Positions 33,201 to 40,154 of a DNA stretch of 47,131 bases are shown piece after piece. Location of the stretch: assembly GCF_029868855.1 (NCBI RefSeq), contig NZ_JARWOV010000068.1, positions 1 through 47,131 of the forward strand, written 5' to 3'. How positions within the stretch are numbered: the first letter of the stretch is position 1; each line of letters opens with the position of its first letter. Both the position numbers and the translations under genes were made by a program. The stretch comes from Nocardia carnea (lineage in GTDB: Bacteria > Actinomycetota > Actinomycetes > Mycobacteriales > Mycobacteriaceae). The notes under the pieces are model-generated. The model worked only from the letters and a program-made list of their open reading frames with translations, had not been told where the DNA came from and ran no database searches.

Positions 33201-34564
33201 TACTCCGGACCCGCACTCGCGAGATGTCTGACTCGGCGATCGAATTCTGGGATGTGCTCTCGAAAATCCTCCAGCCTGTCGATGAACAGGAAAATATCGG
33301 GAACCGGCTCGGCAAGGGTGGATCGCACGGCCCGCAAACTCGCCGGCGAATCGATACTGTGCTTCCGATAAATGTTCCTGCGGCGGCGGATCTCACCGGC
33401 GATCCGGTCGAGAACGGCCTCCACATTCTCCGGCTCGTCATCGCCTACCGCGCTCGCGATATGCGGCAATGCACTCATCGAGCCCAGCCGGTTTCCGGAT
33501 TCCAGCACGTATAGCGTCGCCTCGTCCGAGGAATGGGTCAAGGCCAAGGATCCTGCGAGCGTACGCAGGAAGGTGCTTTTCCCGGAGCCCGCACGGCCGA
33601 TGATGACCGAGTTCCGGTCCGCGTCCGCCAGATCCAGCCACACCGTCTCGCCGGGAACTCCGTCGGTGCGCCGCTCCTGCCCCACGGGAATCTTCAATTT
33701 CCCCGTGCCCCACCAGTTGGCGGCGCGCAATCCGCCGAGCGAGTCCTGTTCGAGCCGGCCGACGAGGGTGCCGAGCTGCACCCGGTCACCGACCTCGAGG
33801 ATAGTGGAGTACCGCCGCCGCACCCGGGCGATATGCACCTCGTCCCGGAACACTCCGTAATGGTTCGGTGTCTGCCGGTGGGTCCGGCTCCGAACCTCCT
33901 CACTGGCGTACACCCACAGGTCGTGCACACCGATTTTTCCGCTGCCGCGATCCGCCAGACCGGTGTCGATTCCTTTGATCAGTGCCGAGGTGAACTCCGA
34001 CAGCGGCGCGGAATCGCCGCCGCGTCGCTCGGTAGCGGTCTCCACGCCGCTCGACGCCGTCAGTACGCAGATACCGTCGCCTGCCGCGAGATCCTGGGCA
34101 ACATCATCGATATTGGGCACGGACTTCATCACTTCGGTGCCGAGAAATGCTCCGCTGTAGCAACAATCCAGGATGATGATCTTGGCCGCGGCCGCGGACT
34201 CCCGGATCAACTCGCGGATGAATGCCGACGACACAGCCGTACTGCTCGGCATCTGCGGATCGGTGTTACCGGCGGCCAGATACAGATTCTGCCGGGTACG
34301 CAGGCCGTGACCGGAGAAATAGAACAGGACTACGTCCTCCGGTTCGGCCCCACGGAACAGCCGCTCGATACTCCGCTCGATTTCCGCCTTGGACTCGTTC
34401 ACCAGCAGTTCGGTCGGCCGGAACTCACCGATCTCGGGGTCGCGCAACAGTTCCCGAAGCTGCTCGGCATCGGAGATCGGTGCATACAGCCGCGGCAACC
34501 CGTCGAAGTGGTAGGTATCGTTCGCTACGAAAAGAGCAAGCCGCCGGCCGTTCGGACTAGTCAT
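30245..34564 (-). CDS. Caspase-like protease fused to four EccC/FtsK-type ATPase modules
   Basis: 1439 aa from ATG 34564, which overlaps the EACC1-like stop by 8 bases; the open frame upstream is shadow. Residues ~1-245: a peptidase C14 caspase fold with His86 in 'FYFSGHG' and Cys135 in 'LDCCYSG', so the catalytic dyad is intact. Residues ~300-1439: four RecA-like modules with Walker A GRAGSGKS (323-330), GATGSGKS (629-636), GGPQSGKS (942-949) and GDMGCGKT (1238-1245). Module 2 has DFKGG (661) and Walker B 'FVVVDEFSEL' (738-747), as in the catalytic domain of EccC of T7SS; DFGGG follows in module 3. EccC normally starts with two membrane helices and has three modules; here the helices are replaced by the caspase and one module is added. 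No other T7SS core gene is near. Probably a soluble ATP-driven signalling or conflict machine. Confidence 0.9.
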   Translation of the reverse strand: MTSPNGRRLALFVANDTYHFDGLPRLYAPISDAEQLRELLRDPEIGEFRPTELLVNESKAEIERSIERLFRGAEPEDVVLFYFSGHGLRTRQNLYLAAGNTDPQMPSSTAVSSAFIRELIRESAAAAKIIILDCCYSGAFLGTEVMKSVPNIDDVAQDLAAGDGICVLTASSGVETATERRGGDSAPLSEFTSALIKGIDTGLADRGSGKIGVHDLWVYASEEVRSRTHRQTPNHYGVFRDEVHIARVRRRYSTILEVGDRVQLGTLVGRLEQDSLGGLRAANWWGTGKLKIPVGQERRTDGVPGETVWLDLADADRNSVIIGRAGSGKSTFLRTLAGSLALTHSSDEATLYVLESGNRLGSMSALPHIASAVGDDEPENVEAVLDRIAGEIRRRRNIYRKHSIDSPASLRAVRSTLAEPVPDIFLFIDRLEDFREHIPEFDRRVRHLASAGPEYAVHLVVTARDWTEVPGELADLFSAHIELRLNRPNDSRLHPERAARLPDGPGWALFRQRPFRIAMPDLRELDPELLALSEISDGAAELVERVRGNRHVPYLSDAQYPRAEAEIDFADMLGLAPGDELDIAVRWQPRTGRDRLRVPIGVTATGDIVELDLKDAAEGGMGPHGLCIGATGSGKSELLRTLVLALLTTHSPDALNLVLVDFKGGATFLGLDSLPHVSAVISNVEEELALIDRLREALAGELNRRQELLRSAGRYANAADYERARAAGAPLEPLPALFVVVDEFSELLSQKPEFVESFAMIGRLGRSLHVHLLLVSQRLEEGKVRGLESLLSYRIGLRTFSANESRAVLGTPDAYQLPGIPGSGYLKAGTGELIRFKAAYVSGPERLTPGADTDSFEQRSVLDAVVARIPRDGAPSHQLWLPPLDESPTVDMLLPDPDRSPPVDRHDQVRIAIGVIDKPYEHRRDVLTVDLSGARGNIAVVGGPQSGKSTTLHTIVMAAAARYAPEQVQFYCLDFGGGTMAGLAGIPHVGFVADRRDSERVRRTIAALTTLLRQRSERFAELGIASMAEFRRRTIAALEGGAPPAVDQFGDVFLVVDGWRTIRDEYELLESQITALAGQGLPLGIHVIITAGRWSEIRPVLKDRFGTRLELRLGDPSESDFGRSTAHQVPAGRPGRGITADQLHMLVALPRLDSDSDPDTVIDGMARGAEVLRSSYGNRRAPEVRMLPAHLPREQVLTEARDLGIRFGGSKVVVGLGESELQPVLLDFEAEPHFMAFGDMGCGKTTLLRTIVAGITESNSQSDAALILVDFRRTLLGAVPLGQLAAYATGAEGLRTNMRDLASLLQSRLPGPQITPQELRERNWWHGPEIYLVVDDYDLVVTSGDNPLAPVLEYLPQARDVGMHLIVARRIGGVARALYDPILGALKNLAVETLIMSGSRDEGIVMGDVRPAKLPTGRGILVSRTREQEMVQIAQTPAE

Positions 34565-34928
34565 CACGCAGCAGTGCGTCGACCTGCTCGACGATCGCAT
34601 CGACCTGACCCCGGTCCGGCCGGACGATGGTGATCTCCCGGTCCCCCTTCTTGATCGTGACCGATTCCGCCCTGGTTCGTTCCATGAACCGCAGCAGGAC
34701 ATCGCGGATCGCCCACGCTGTCGCTCCGACGGCACCGCCGGTGAGCAGCAGCTGGCCGAGTTGCTCCACCGCGCCGGACTTCTCCCCGGGTTGTGCATCG
34801 GTCGTCACTCGTCGAGCGGCCACTCCCCTGATCTCGCACAGATCGGCCTGCAACTCGCCGACGAGCTCGTCCAGCCGATCACCCCCTCGTCCCCGCCCGG
34901 GATCTATCGCCAGAAGTACATCGCCCAC
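34557..34928 (-). CDS. EACC1-like effector-associated component
   Basis: 123 aa, GTG start with GGAAGG ~9 bases upstream. An acidic helical N-terminus ('DELVGELQADLCEIRGV') leads to 'VEQLGQLLLTGGAVGATAWA', a Gly-containing hydrophobic helix, and a basic strand pair 'ESVTIKKGDREITIVRPDRG' before a short helix. This order and length fit effector-associated constant component 1 (EACC1) of actinobacterial conflict systems, where it accompanies caspase or TIR effectors. It overlaps the caspase start, so both are made together. It probably docks the caspase to a sensor or target. Confidence 0.75.
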   Translation of the reverse strand: MGDVLLAIDPGRGRGGDRLDELVGELQADLCEIRGVAARRVTTDAQPGEKSGAVEQLGQLLLTGGAVGATAWAIRDVLLRFMERTRAESVTIKKGDREITIVRPDRGQVDAIVEQVDALLRDD

Positions 34929-35094
34929 GGTTCAGCACCTTCCGCCACCCACACTCCCAGGATCACTCTACTCAGACCACAGATTTCACGGCGTCGGATC
35001 GCCACCGAATTCGGCTACCCGGTGACCGGGAATCGAGGACGAGTTGCGCGACAAGAAAATGCCTGCCCTACCGTCGCCGCACCAACAGCCCGAG

Positions 35095-35604
35095 CTATTC
35101 CAGTGCTCCGGCAAAGGCCGCGAGTGCTCGCTCGTCGAACAGCACGAACCGCACGTATTCGACGGCCGTTTCGGCGGTACGCACGGTCTCGACGGCAATT
35201 CGGGCACCGTCGTCCATCGGCCAGCCGAAGATGCCGGTGGAGATCGCGGGAAAGGCCACGGTCTCGGCGCCCAGTTCGGCTGCCACGCGCAGGGATTCGC
35301 GGTAGCAGGAGGCGAGCAACGCCGAGCGGTCCTCGGTGGCCGACCATACCGGACCCACGGTGTGGATCACCCAGCGCGCGGGCAGCCGGCCCGCGGTCGT
35401 CGCCACCGCCCGGCCGGTCGGCAGCCCCTTACCGAGGTGCGCGGCGCGCAGGTCTCGGCACTCCGACAGGATCTCGGGTCCACCCTTGCGGTGAATGGCG
35501 CCGTCGACGCCACCGCCCCCGAGCAACGAGGAATTCGCCGCGTTGACCACCGCGTCGACCTGCTGTTCGGTGATGTCCCCGCGCACCGCCTCCATTCGCG
35601 TCAT
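35095..35604 (-). CDS. Macrodomain protein (O-acetyl-ADP-ribose deacetylase-like)
   Basis: 169 aa from ATG 35604; the open frame extends 20 codons upstream as shadow. 'AVVNAANSSLLGGGGVDGAI' is the ADP-ribose-binding loop with the catalytic Asn/Asp region, 'RWVIHTVGPVW' and 'VAFPAISTGIFGWP' complete the YmdB/MacroD pattern. It should hydrolyse O-acetyl-ADP-ribose or mono-ADP-ribosylated targets in the cytoplasm. It lies 166 bases upstream of the EACC1/caspase pair on the same strand, so co-transcription is possible but not proven. Confidence 0.85.
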   Translation of the reverse strand: MTRMEAVRGDITEQQVDAVVNAANSSLLGGGGVDGAIHRKGGPEILSECRDLRAAHLGKGLPTGRAVATTAGRLPARWVIHTVGPVWSATEDRSALLASCYRESLRVAAELGAETVAFPAISTGIFGWPMDDGARIAVETVRTAETAVEYVRFVLFDERALAAFAGALE

Positions 35605-35745
35605 CGGTCCATTGTGCTGGCATATCCGATCGCGACGCCATCGGATATGCGACCTATCGCTCACCGAGGCGCAGTGACGTCAGGATTTCGTCGCCACACC
35701 ACTGCAGCAGCCGACGCCCGAATTACCGGCTCAACCCACCTTCCA

Positions 35746-36174
35746 CTAGTCGTCGGGAAAGGCACGACGGTTTCGCTTGGTGATGCCGCGCCGCTTCTTC
35801 GCGGCGATGCGACGTTCCTTCGCGCCGCGCGAGGGCTTGGTGGCGCGGCGAACGGGCGGCGGGGCGGCAGCGGCCGCACGGAGTAACGCGGCCAGGCGTT
35901 CGCGGGCGGCTGCCCGGTTCTGCAGCTGTGCGCGGTGCTCCGAAGCGGCGATCGTGAGCACCCCGCCGACCAGGCGGCCGGCCAGGCGATCGAGCATCCG
36001 GGTGCGCAGCCACTCCGGCACGGAGGGCGAGCCGGCGAGGTCGAACGACAGCTCGACCCGGCTGTCGGTGGTGTTGACGTGCTGCCCGCCCGGGCCGGAC
36101 GAGCGTGAGAACCGCTCGTGTAACTCGGATGCGGGTATCACCAGCGTCCGAGTCACGGTCAGGTCTGCTGCCAT
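35746..36174 (-). CDS. arfB: Alternative ribosome-rescue aminoacyl-tRNA hydrolase ArfB
   Basis: 142 aa. 'SSGPGGQHVNTTDSRVEL' carries the GGQ motif that releases peptidyl-tRNA, and the C-terminal tail is lysine/arginine-rich ('RRIAAKKRRGITKRNRRAFP'), which inserts in the mRNA channel of stalled ribosomes. Length and both ends match ArfB/YaeJ. It is a housekeeping gene and not linked to its neighbours. Confidence 0.9.
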   Translation of the reverse strand: MAADLTVTRTLVIPASELHERFSRSSGPGGQHVNTTDSRVELSFDLAGSPSVPEWLRTRMLDRLAGRLVGGVLTIAASEHRAQLQNRAAARERLAALLRAAAAAPPPVRRATKPSRGAKERRIAAKKRRGITKRNRRAFPDD

Positions 36175-36534
36175 GATCCGATGCCGTCTTTCCGATTCGC
36201 GAGTCCACTATCCGAGCGGCTGAGTGGTGACCTCGTCGTTCACGATAGCGACGACACTCCTACGAGTAGCGAGCAGCACGCGGTCGTGGCGTTCCGACCG
36301 GTGTCGCCGACGCCGGACCTGCACGCCTCGCGAAGCCTCGAGAGCGTGATCGGTTGATCCGGGATCGACAACAGTCGCGCCGCTGTCCGGTGTGGAGTTC
36401 GGCCCGAGGTGCCGAGCGCGCCATCGCCCCCGAGGGCCTGACCGGAGAGCGAGCCGACAATACGGTGTCACTCTCGAGTACTACCGAGAATGTCTCCCGC
36501 GGAGTGATGTGGCGCGGCTCGGCTCGTTCGTAGT
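36175..36534. other. Intergenic region between arfB and the CPBP gene
   Basis: 360 bases, divergent. A minus-strand frame ending at 36208 ('HDRVLLATRRSVVAIVNDEV') has mild coding character and may be the end of a lost gene. Promoters for both flanking genes should lie here; I see no clear -10/-35 pair. Confidence 0.35.
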
Positions 36535-36558
36535 CTCGCCGTACTGCACAACGGCGAG
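36535..36558 (+). promoter_or_regulatory. Hairpin overlapping the CPBP gene ribosome site
   Basis: CTCGCCGT and ACGGCGAG pair perfectly around an 8-base loop. The 3' arm shares GAG with the GAGAGG ribosome site at 36556-36561, eight bases before the ATG. The mRNA hairpin could reduce translation, or the DNA palindrome could be an operator. Confidence 0.45.
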
Positions 36559-36568
36559 AGGACTTTCC

Positions 36569-37405
36569 ATGGCCATCCCCACCCGGCGGAGAACGCCGAT
36601 GCAGCGGTTCCGGGTGCCGGTTCTGCTCGTCGGGACGGTCGTGTTGCTGATCGCCGCCCGGGGGTTGGACGGGCTCGTTTCGGGTGTGCCTGTGCTGCGT
36701 TTATTCGTCGGGATCGGCGCGGCCGCCGGGGCGATCTTCGCCTACACGTGGCTTTCCCGCCGTGTCGAGAACCGGTTGGAGGTCACCGAACTGGCCGCCG
36801 CGGGGCGGTGGAGCGGGCTCGGGCACGGTGCGCTCGTCGGCGCCGGAGCTTTCCTCGCGACAATGCTGCTCGCGGTCCTGTTCACCGACGCCGACATCAC
36901 CAGCGGCTCGTTCGGCGCCTGCCTGGGCGTGGCCGGCTCGATGGCCTCGGTGGCGGTCACCGAGGAACTGCTGTTCCGGGGCGTGGTGCACCGCATCCTG
37001 GAGGAACGGACCGGCAGCATCGTCGCGATCGCGGTTTCGTCACTGATCTTCGGTCTGACCCACGCGGTCAACAGCAACGCCACGCTGTGGGGCACTCTGG
37101 CCATCGCGGTCGAAGGCGGCGCGCTGCTGGCCATTGCCTACACCGCCACACGGTCGCTGTGGCTGCCGATCGGGCTGCATTTCGCCTGGAACTTCACCGA
37201 GTCCGGCGTGTTCGGCACTGCGGTATCCGGCGCCGACGGCGAACCCGGCCTGCTGCGCACCGTCCTTTCCGGACCGGAGGTGCTCACCGGTGGGACGTTC
37301 GGTCCGGAAGCGAGCCTCTTCGCGCTGCTGTGCTGCCTGGTTCCGGCGGTGTGGCTGCTTCGCAGCGCGAAGCTCGTTACCCGGCGCCGACCAGTTCACC
37401 TCTAG
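36569..37405 (+). CDS. CPBP-family intramembrane metalloprotease
   Basis: 278 aa from ATG 36569 (GAGAGG upstream). About eight hydrophobic segments. The CPBP/Abi motifs are 'EELLFRGVVHRIL' (EExxxR) and 'FGLTHAVN' and 'HFAWNFTE' (H-x-x-x-N/B), which form the intramembrane active site of CAAX-type proteases. In bacteria these may cleave membrane peptides or confer bacteriocin immunity. Stands alone. Confidence 0.85.
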   Translation: MAIPTRRRTPMQRFRVPVLLVGTVVLLIAARGLDGLVSGVPVLRLFVGIGAAAGAIFAYTWLSRRVENRLEVTELAAAGRWSGLGHGALVGAGAFLATMLLAVLFTDADITSGSFGACLGVAGSMASVAVTEELLFRGVVHRILEERTGSIVAIAVSSLIFGLTHAVNSNATLWGTLAIAVEGGALLAIAYTATRSLWLPIGLHFAWNFTESGVFGTAVSGADGEPGLLRTVLSGPEVLTGGTFGPEASLFALLCCLVPAVWLLRSAKLVTRRRPVHL

Positions 37406-37422
37406 ACCTCCTGGAAACCTGC

Positions 37423-38010
37423 TCAGGGGGACTGCTGCGAACCGGGGCGCACATGCGCGCGCGTTCCGTGCGGGCCGAACAGGATCAGCAACTCGACCGC
37501 ACCCCCGTCGGCGCTGCCCAGCCAGTGCGGCAGGGACGTATCGAATTCGGCGGCTTCACCGGCCGGCAACGTCAGGTCACGGTCGCCCAGGATCAGCCGC
37601 AGGCGGCCGTTGAGGACATACAGCCATTCGAAGCCGTCGTGCGTCTGCGGTGTGGGTTCCGGCGGTTGCGACCGGGCCGGAATCATCATCTTGAACGCCT
37701 GCACCCCACCCGGGCGCCGGGTGAGCGGGATGTACACCATTCCGGATCGCTTAATCGGCTTCAGGTGGATCCGGGGATCGCCGGTGCGCGGAGCGCCCAC
37801 GAGATCGTCGAGTGGAACATCGTAGGTACGCGCCAGCGGTAGCAGCAATTCCAGACTGGCCCGGCGTTGCCCGCTTTCCAGCCGGGACAGCGTGCTCTCG
37901 GAGATTCCGGTCTTTTCCGTCAGGTCGGCGAGGGTGATACCGCGGTCACGGCGCAACGCGCGCAACCGCGGACCCACCACATCGAGTACTTCTTCGGTTT
38001 CCCGGTCCAT
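37423..38010 (-). CDS. XRE-family regulator with C-terminal cupin domain
   Basis: 195 aa from ATG 38010. Residues ~10-65: 'VGPRLRALRRDRGITLADLT' and 'ISESTLSRLESGQRRASLEL', a typical helix-turn-helix. Residues ~85-185: a cupin ('DGFEWLYVLNGRLRLILGDR', 'PHWLGSADGGAVELLILFGP'). The cupin probably binds a small ligand or metal. The palindrome just upstream (38018-38036) is a likely autoregulatory site and would also control the divergent hydrolase. Confidence 0.85.
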   Translation of the reverse strand: MDRETEEVLDVVGPRLRALRRDRGITLADLTEKTGISESTLSRLESGQRRASLELLLPLARTYDVPLDDLVGAPRTGDPRIHLKPIKRSGMVYIPLTRRPGGVQAFKMMIPARSQPPEPTPQTHDGFEWLYVLNGRLRLILGDRDLTLPAGEAAEFDTSLPHWLGSADGGAVELLILFGPHGTRAHVRPGSQQSP

Positions 38011-38017
38011 CCGGGCA

Positions 38018-38036
38018 TCTTGCCGGAACCGCAAGA
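38018..38036. promoter_or_regulatory. Operator candidate TCTTGC-N7-GCAAGA
   Basis: A perfect inverted repeat 8 bases upstream of the XRE-cupin start codon in the divergent gap. Position suits repression of the regulator itself. Confidence 0.5.
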
Positions 38037-38127
38037 CTTCGTGCCAGGTGGCGGCATGGTCGGTGAGACTGAACCGGCCCTGTTATCAGGGGGCTTCGAT
38101 GGCTTCACCTCCACAGAACGGATCACG

Positions 38128-39147
38128 ATGACCACCGCAACCAGACCACCTGCACGTCGGGCTCTGCGCATGGCGGCGGCCGCCACGCTCGCCTGCCTGC
38201 TCACGCTCTTCTCCGCGGCATGCGGCGCGCCGGGCGCCGCCGAGATTCCCCCATACGCCGCGGCCACCCACGAAGACCCCGACTTCGAAGGCACCTTCCG
38301 CCACGAATTCGCCGATATCGACGGCGTCCGCATGCATTACGTGACAGGCGGCAGCGGTACACCGGTGGTGCTGATCCACGGTTGGCCGCAGACCTGGTAC
38401 GGCTGGTGGCCGATCATGCCCGACCTCGCCGAACACCACACCGTCTACGCTGTCGACCTTCCCGGGTTGGGTGACAGCACCGGATCGCCGACCGGCTACG
38501 ACAAAGCCACCCTCGCCCGGTACATCCACACCTTGATCGCCGAGCGGCTGGGAGTACGCGACGCGCGCGTCGTGGGACACGATTTCGGTGCCGCGGTGGC
38601 ATTCCAGTACGCCGCCCAGTTCCCGGACGACACCGCGCGACTCGGCTACTTCGATCTCCCGCTACCCGGCCCCGCGATCGATGCCGGCACCTACCGGACG
38701 ATGAGCTGGCATATCGCCTTCCATTCCCAGCGGCGGGTTCCCGAGACGGTGGTGGGCGACGACGTCCGGGAATACCTTGCCCTGTTCTATCCTCAGGTCG
38801 CCTTCGGCGGAACAGCTTTCGGCGGTACGTCGACCCGCTCGCCGTTCACCGATGCCGAGATCGACGAGTACGCGCGGACATACGCCCGCCCCGAGGCGCT
38901 GACCGGCGGCTTCGAGCTGTACCGCACCCTCGACGTGGACGTCCGCACTACTGTCGCGGCGGCACCTGTCCGGGTCCCGACGCTGCTGCTGACCGCCCAC
39001 GGACAGCTCGATCCGGTCCGCGCCACCGTGGCCCCGCGGATAGCCGATATCGTCCGGGCAATGGACGTCCCGAACGCCGGGCACTGGCTCATCGAGGAGA
39101 ACCCCCGGTTCGTCACCGCGGAACTACTGCGTTTCCTCGACGGCTGA
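38128..39147 (+). CDS. Epoxide hydrolase-like alpha/beta hydrolase, lipoprotein
   Basis: 339 aa from ATG 38128. Signal peptide 'MAAAATLACLLTLFSAACGA' with a possible lipobox at SAAC, so exported. Oxyanion motif HGWP in 'VVLIHGWPQTWYGWW'; nucleophile Asp in 'VVGHDFGAAVA'; His in 'NAGHWLIEENP'. This is the epoxide hydrolase/haloalkane dehalogenase pattern. It is divergent from the XRE-cupin gene, a common regulator-enzyme pair. Confidence 0.85.
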   Translation: MTTATRPPARRALRMAAAATLACLLTLFSAACGAPGAAEIPPYAAATHEDPDFEGTFRHEFADIDGVRMHYVTGGSGTPVVLIHGWPQTWYGWWPIMPDLAEHHTVYAVDLPGLGDSTGSPTGYDKATLARYIHTLIAERLGVRDARVVGHDFGAAVAFQYAAQFPDDTARLGYFDLPLPGPAIDAGTYRTMSWHIAFHSQRRVPETVVGDDVREYLALFYPQVAFGGTAFGGTSTRSPFTDAEIDEYARTYARPEALTGGFELYRTLDVDVRTTVAAAPVRVPTLLLTAHGQLDPVRATVAPRIADIVRAMDVPNAGHWLIEENPRFVTAELLRFLDG

Positions 39148-39228
39148 ACTGCGCGTGGTGCGGTCCGGCAGGTGACGCCCCACGAACGCATGCCGAGATC
39201 GTCGGCGGCTACTCGTAGCGTTCGTGGA

Positions 39229-39400
39229 ATGAACTGGAGACCGTGGCTGGAGCTGTGGAGCGAGGAACGGATCACCGCCGGTGATCCTGGTGAGCTGGAT
39301 CCCACGGTGGTGCAGCTGCGTGACACCACCGCACTCGACACCGCGATGGCGCACTGGCCGCCCCGCAGAATTCCTGGTAGCCGCGATTCCCCACCAACCA
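39229..39400 (+). pseudogene. N-terminal remnant of a SUKH/SMI1-like protein
   Basis: ATG 39229 starts 'MNWRPWLELWSEERITAGDP', like the beginnings of actinobacterial SMI1/KNR4 (SUKH) proteins, many of which are immunity proteins. About 35 residues later the frame breaks; 'AEFLVAAIP' in the next frame around 39366 may be another short piece. Most of the domain is gone. Confidence 0.4.
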
Positions 39401-39427
39401 CCTACCCCGGGCCGCGAACGGCATGGC

Positions 39428-39897
39428 TTACCCCGGGTGCTGGGATCGGAGCTGTTGCACCTCGGCCCGCAATTCCTCGATCTCCCGATGCAATGCCTGA
39501 ATACACACCAATGCGACACCACTGGCATCCACCGCCGGAATCACCGTGTCCTTATCGCCCAGCCCGAAGGCGGTCTTCCAATCCTGGGCCATCGGGCCCA
39601 GGTGGCGTACATGCTCGGGTTCCCACTCGTACCGCCACGTACTGATCGGCAGCTCTGCGACCGTCGCGAGAATGTCATAGCCGTTCACCGGCTCGGCAGT
39701 CGGCGACCGGACGGCAGTCGGCTTCGTCGCCAACTGCCGTAGCCGACCGATCAAGCTCAGCGGTCCCACCGAACGGGGGTGACGTCCCGCTTGATCTCAC
39801 GATCGCTGACGAGGCCCGCAGCGGCGACGCCGGCACCTGCCACGGCGTTGGCGGCCAGCAGGGAAATGAATGCCACGGCGAGGGATACTTTTCGCAT
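39428..39897 (-). CDS. Secreted protein with S74-type (tail-fibre chaperone) C-terminus, frameshifted
   Basis: ATG 39897 (AAAGG upstream) begins 'MRKVSLAVAFISLLAANAVA' plus 'GAGVAAAGLVSDREIKRDVT', a Sec signal peptide and the start of an S74 domain, but stops at 39757. The next frame from 39769 continues with 'VNGYDILATVAELPISTWRY', 'HLGPMAQDWKTAFGLGDKDT' and 'ALHREIEELRAEVQQLRSQH', the core and trailing coiled coil of Peptidase_S74. One missing base near 39760 would join them into ~157 aa. S74 domains trimerise and self-cleave in phage fibres; here there are no phage genes and the protein is exported. Confidence 0.7.
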
Positions 39898-39908
39898 GGT
39901 CGTACCTT

Positions 39909-39936
39909 TCGATACCGGAAAGGATTCCGGTATCGA
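39909..39936. promoter_or_regulatory. Leader hairpin 1 of the S74 gene
   Basis: TCGATACCGGAA and TTCCGGTATCGA form a perfect 12-bp stem with an AGGA (TCCT in the transcript) loop, starting 12 bases upstream of the ATG and ending next to the AAAGG ribosome site. Could be a strong RNA hairpin or a DNA operator. Confidence 0.6.
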
Positions 39937-39964
39937 CTGACACCGGCACTGTTCCGGAGAATGT

Positions 39965-40001
39965 TTCGATCTCACCCGGCAAGACACCGGATGAGATCGA
40001 A
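39965..40001. promoter_or_regulatory. Leader hairpin 2 of the S74 gene
   Basis: TTCGATCTCA pairs with TGAGATCGAA (10 bp); inside, CCGG pairs with CCGG around CAAGACA. It lies 28 bases beyond hairpin 1. Two stacked stems in one leader suggest RNA stability or attenuation control. Confidence 0.55.
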
Positions 40002-40154
40002 GCATACCGGCGACGGCCGATCTGTTCCTGCCGAGAAGAGTCAGGTGAATCGAGACAGGCTCGCGTCAGAGCCCGGTTCGATGCAGCTCGACCTCGGGTA
40101 TGACCGGGTCGGCCTCGCGCTGGTACCCACCGACCCCAGGCGGACGGGGCGACG

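Noticed and set aside
30245..34564. Ordinary EccC of an ESX locus
   Set aside because: No membrane helices, a caspase at the N-terminus, four instead of three modules, and no other core gene nearby.
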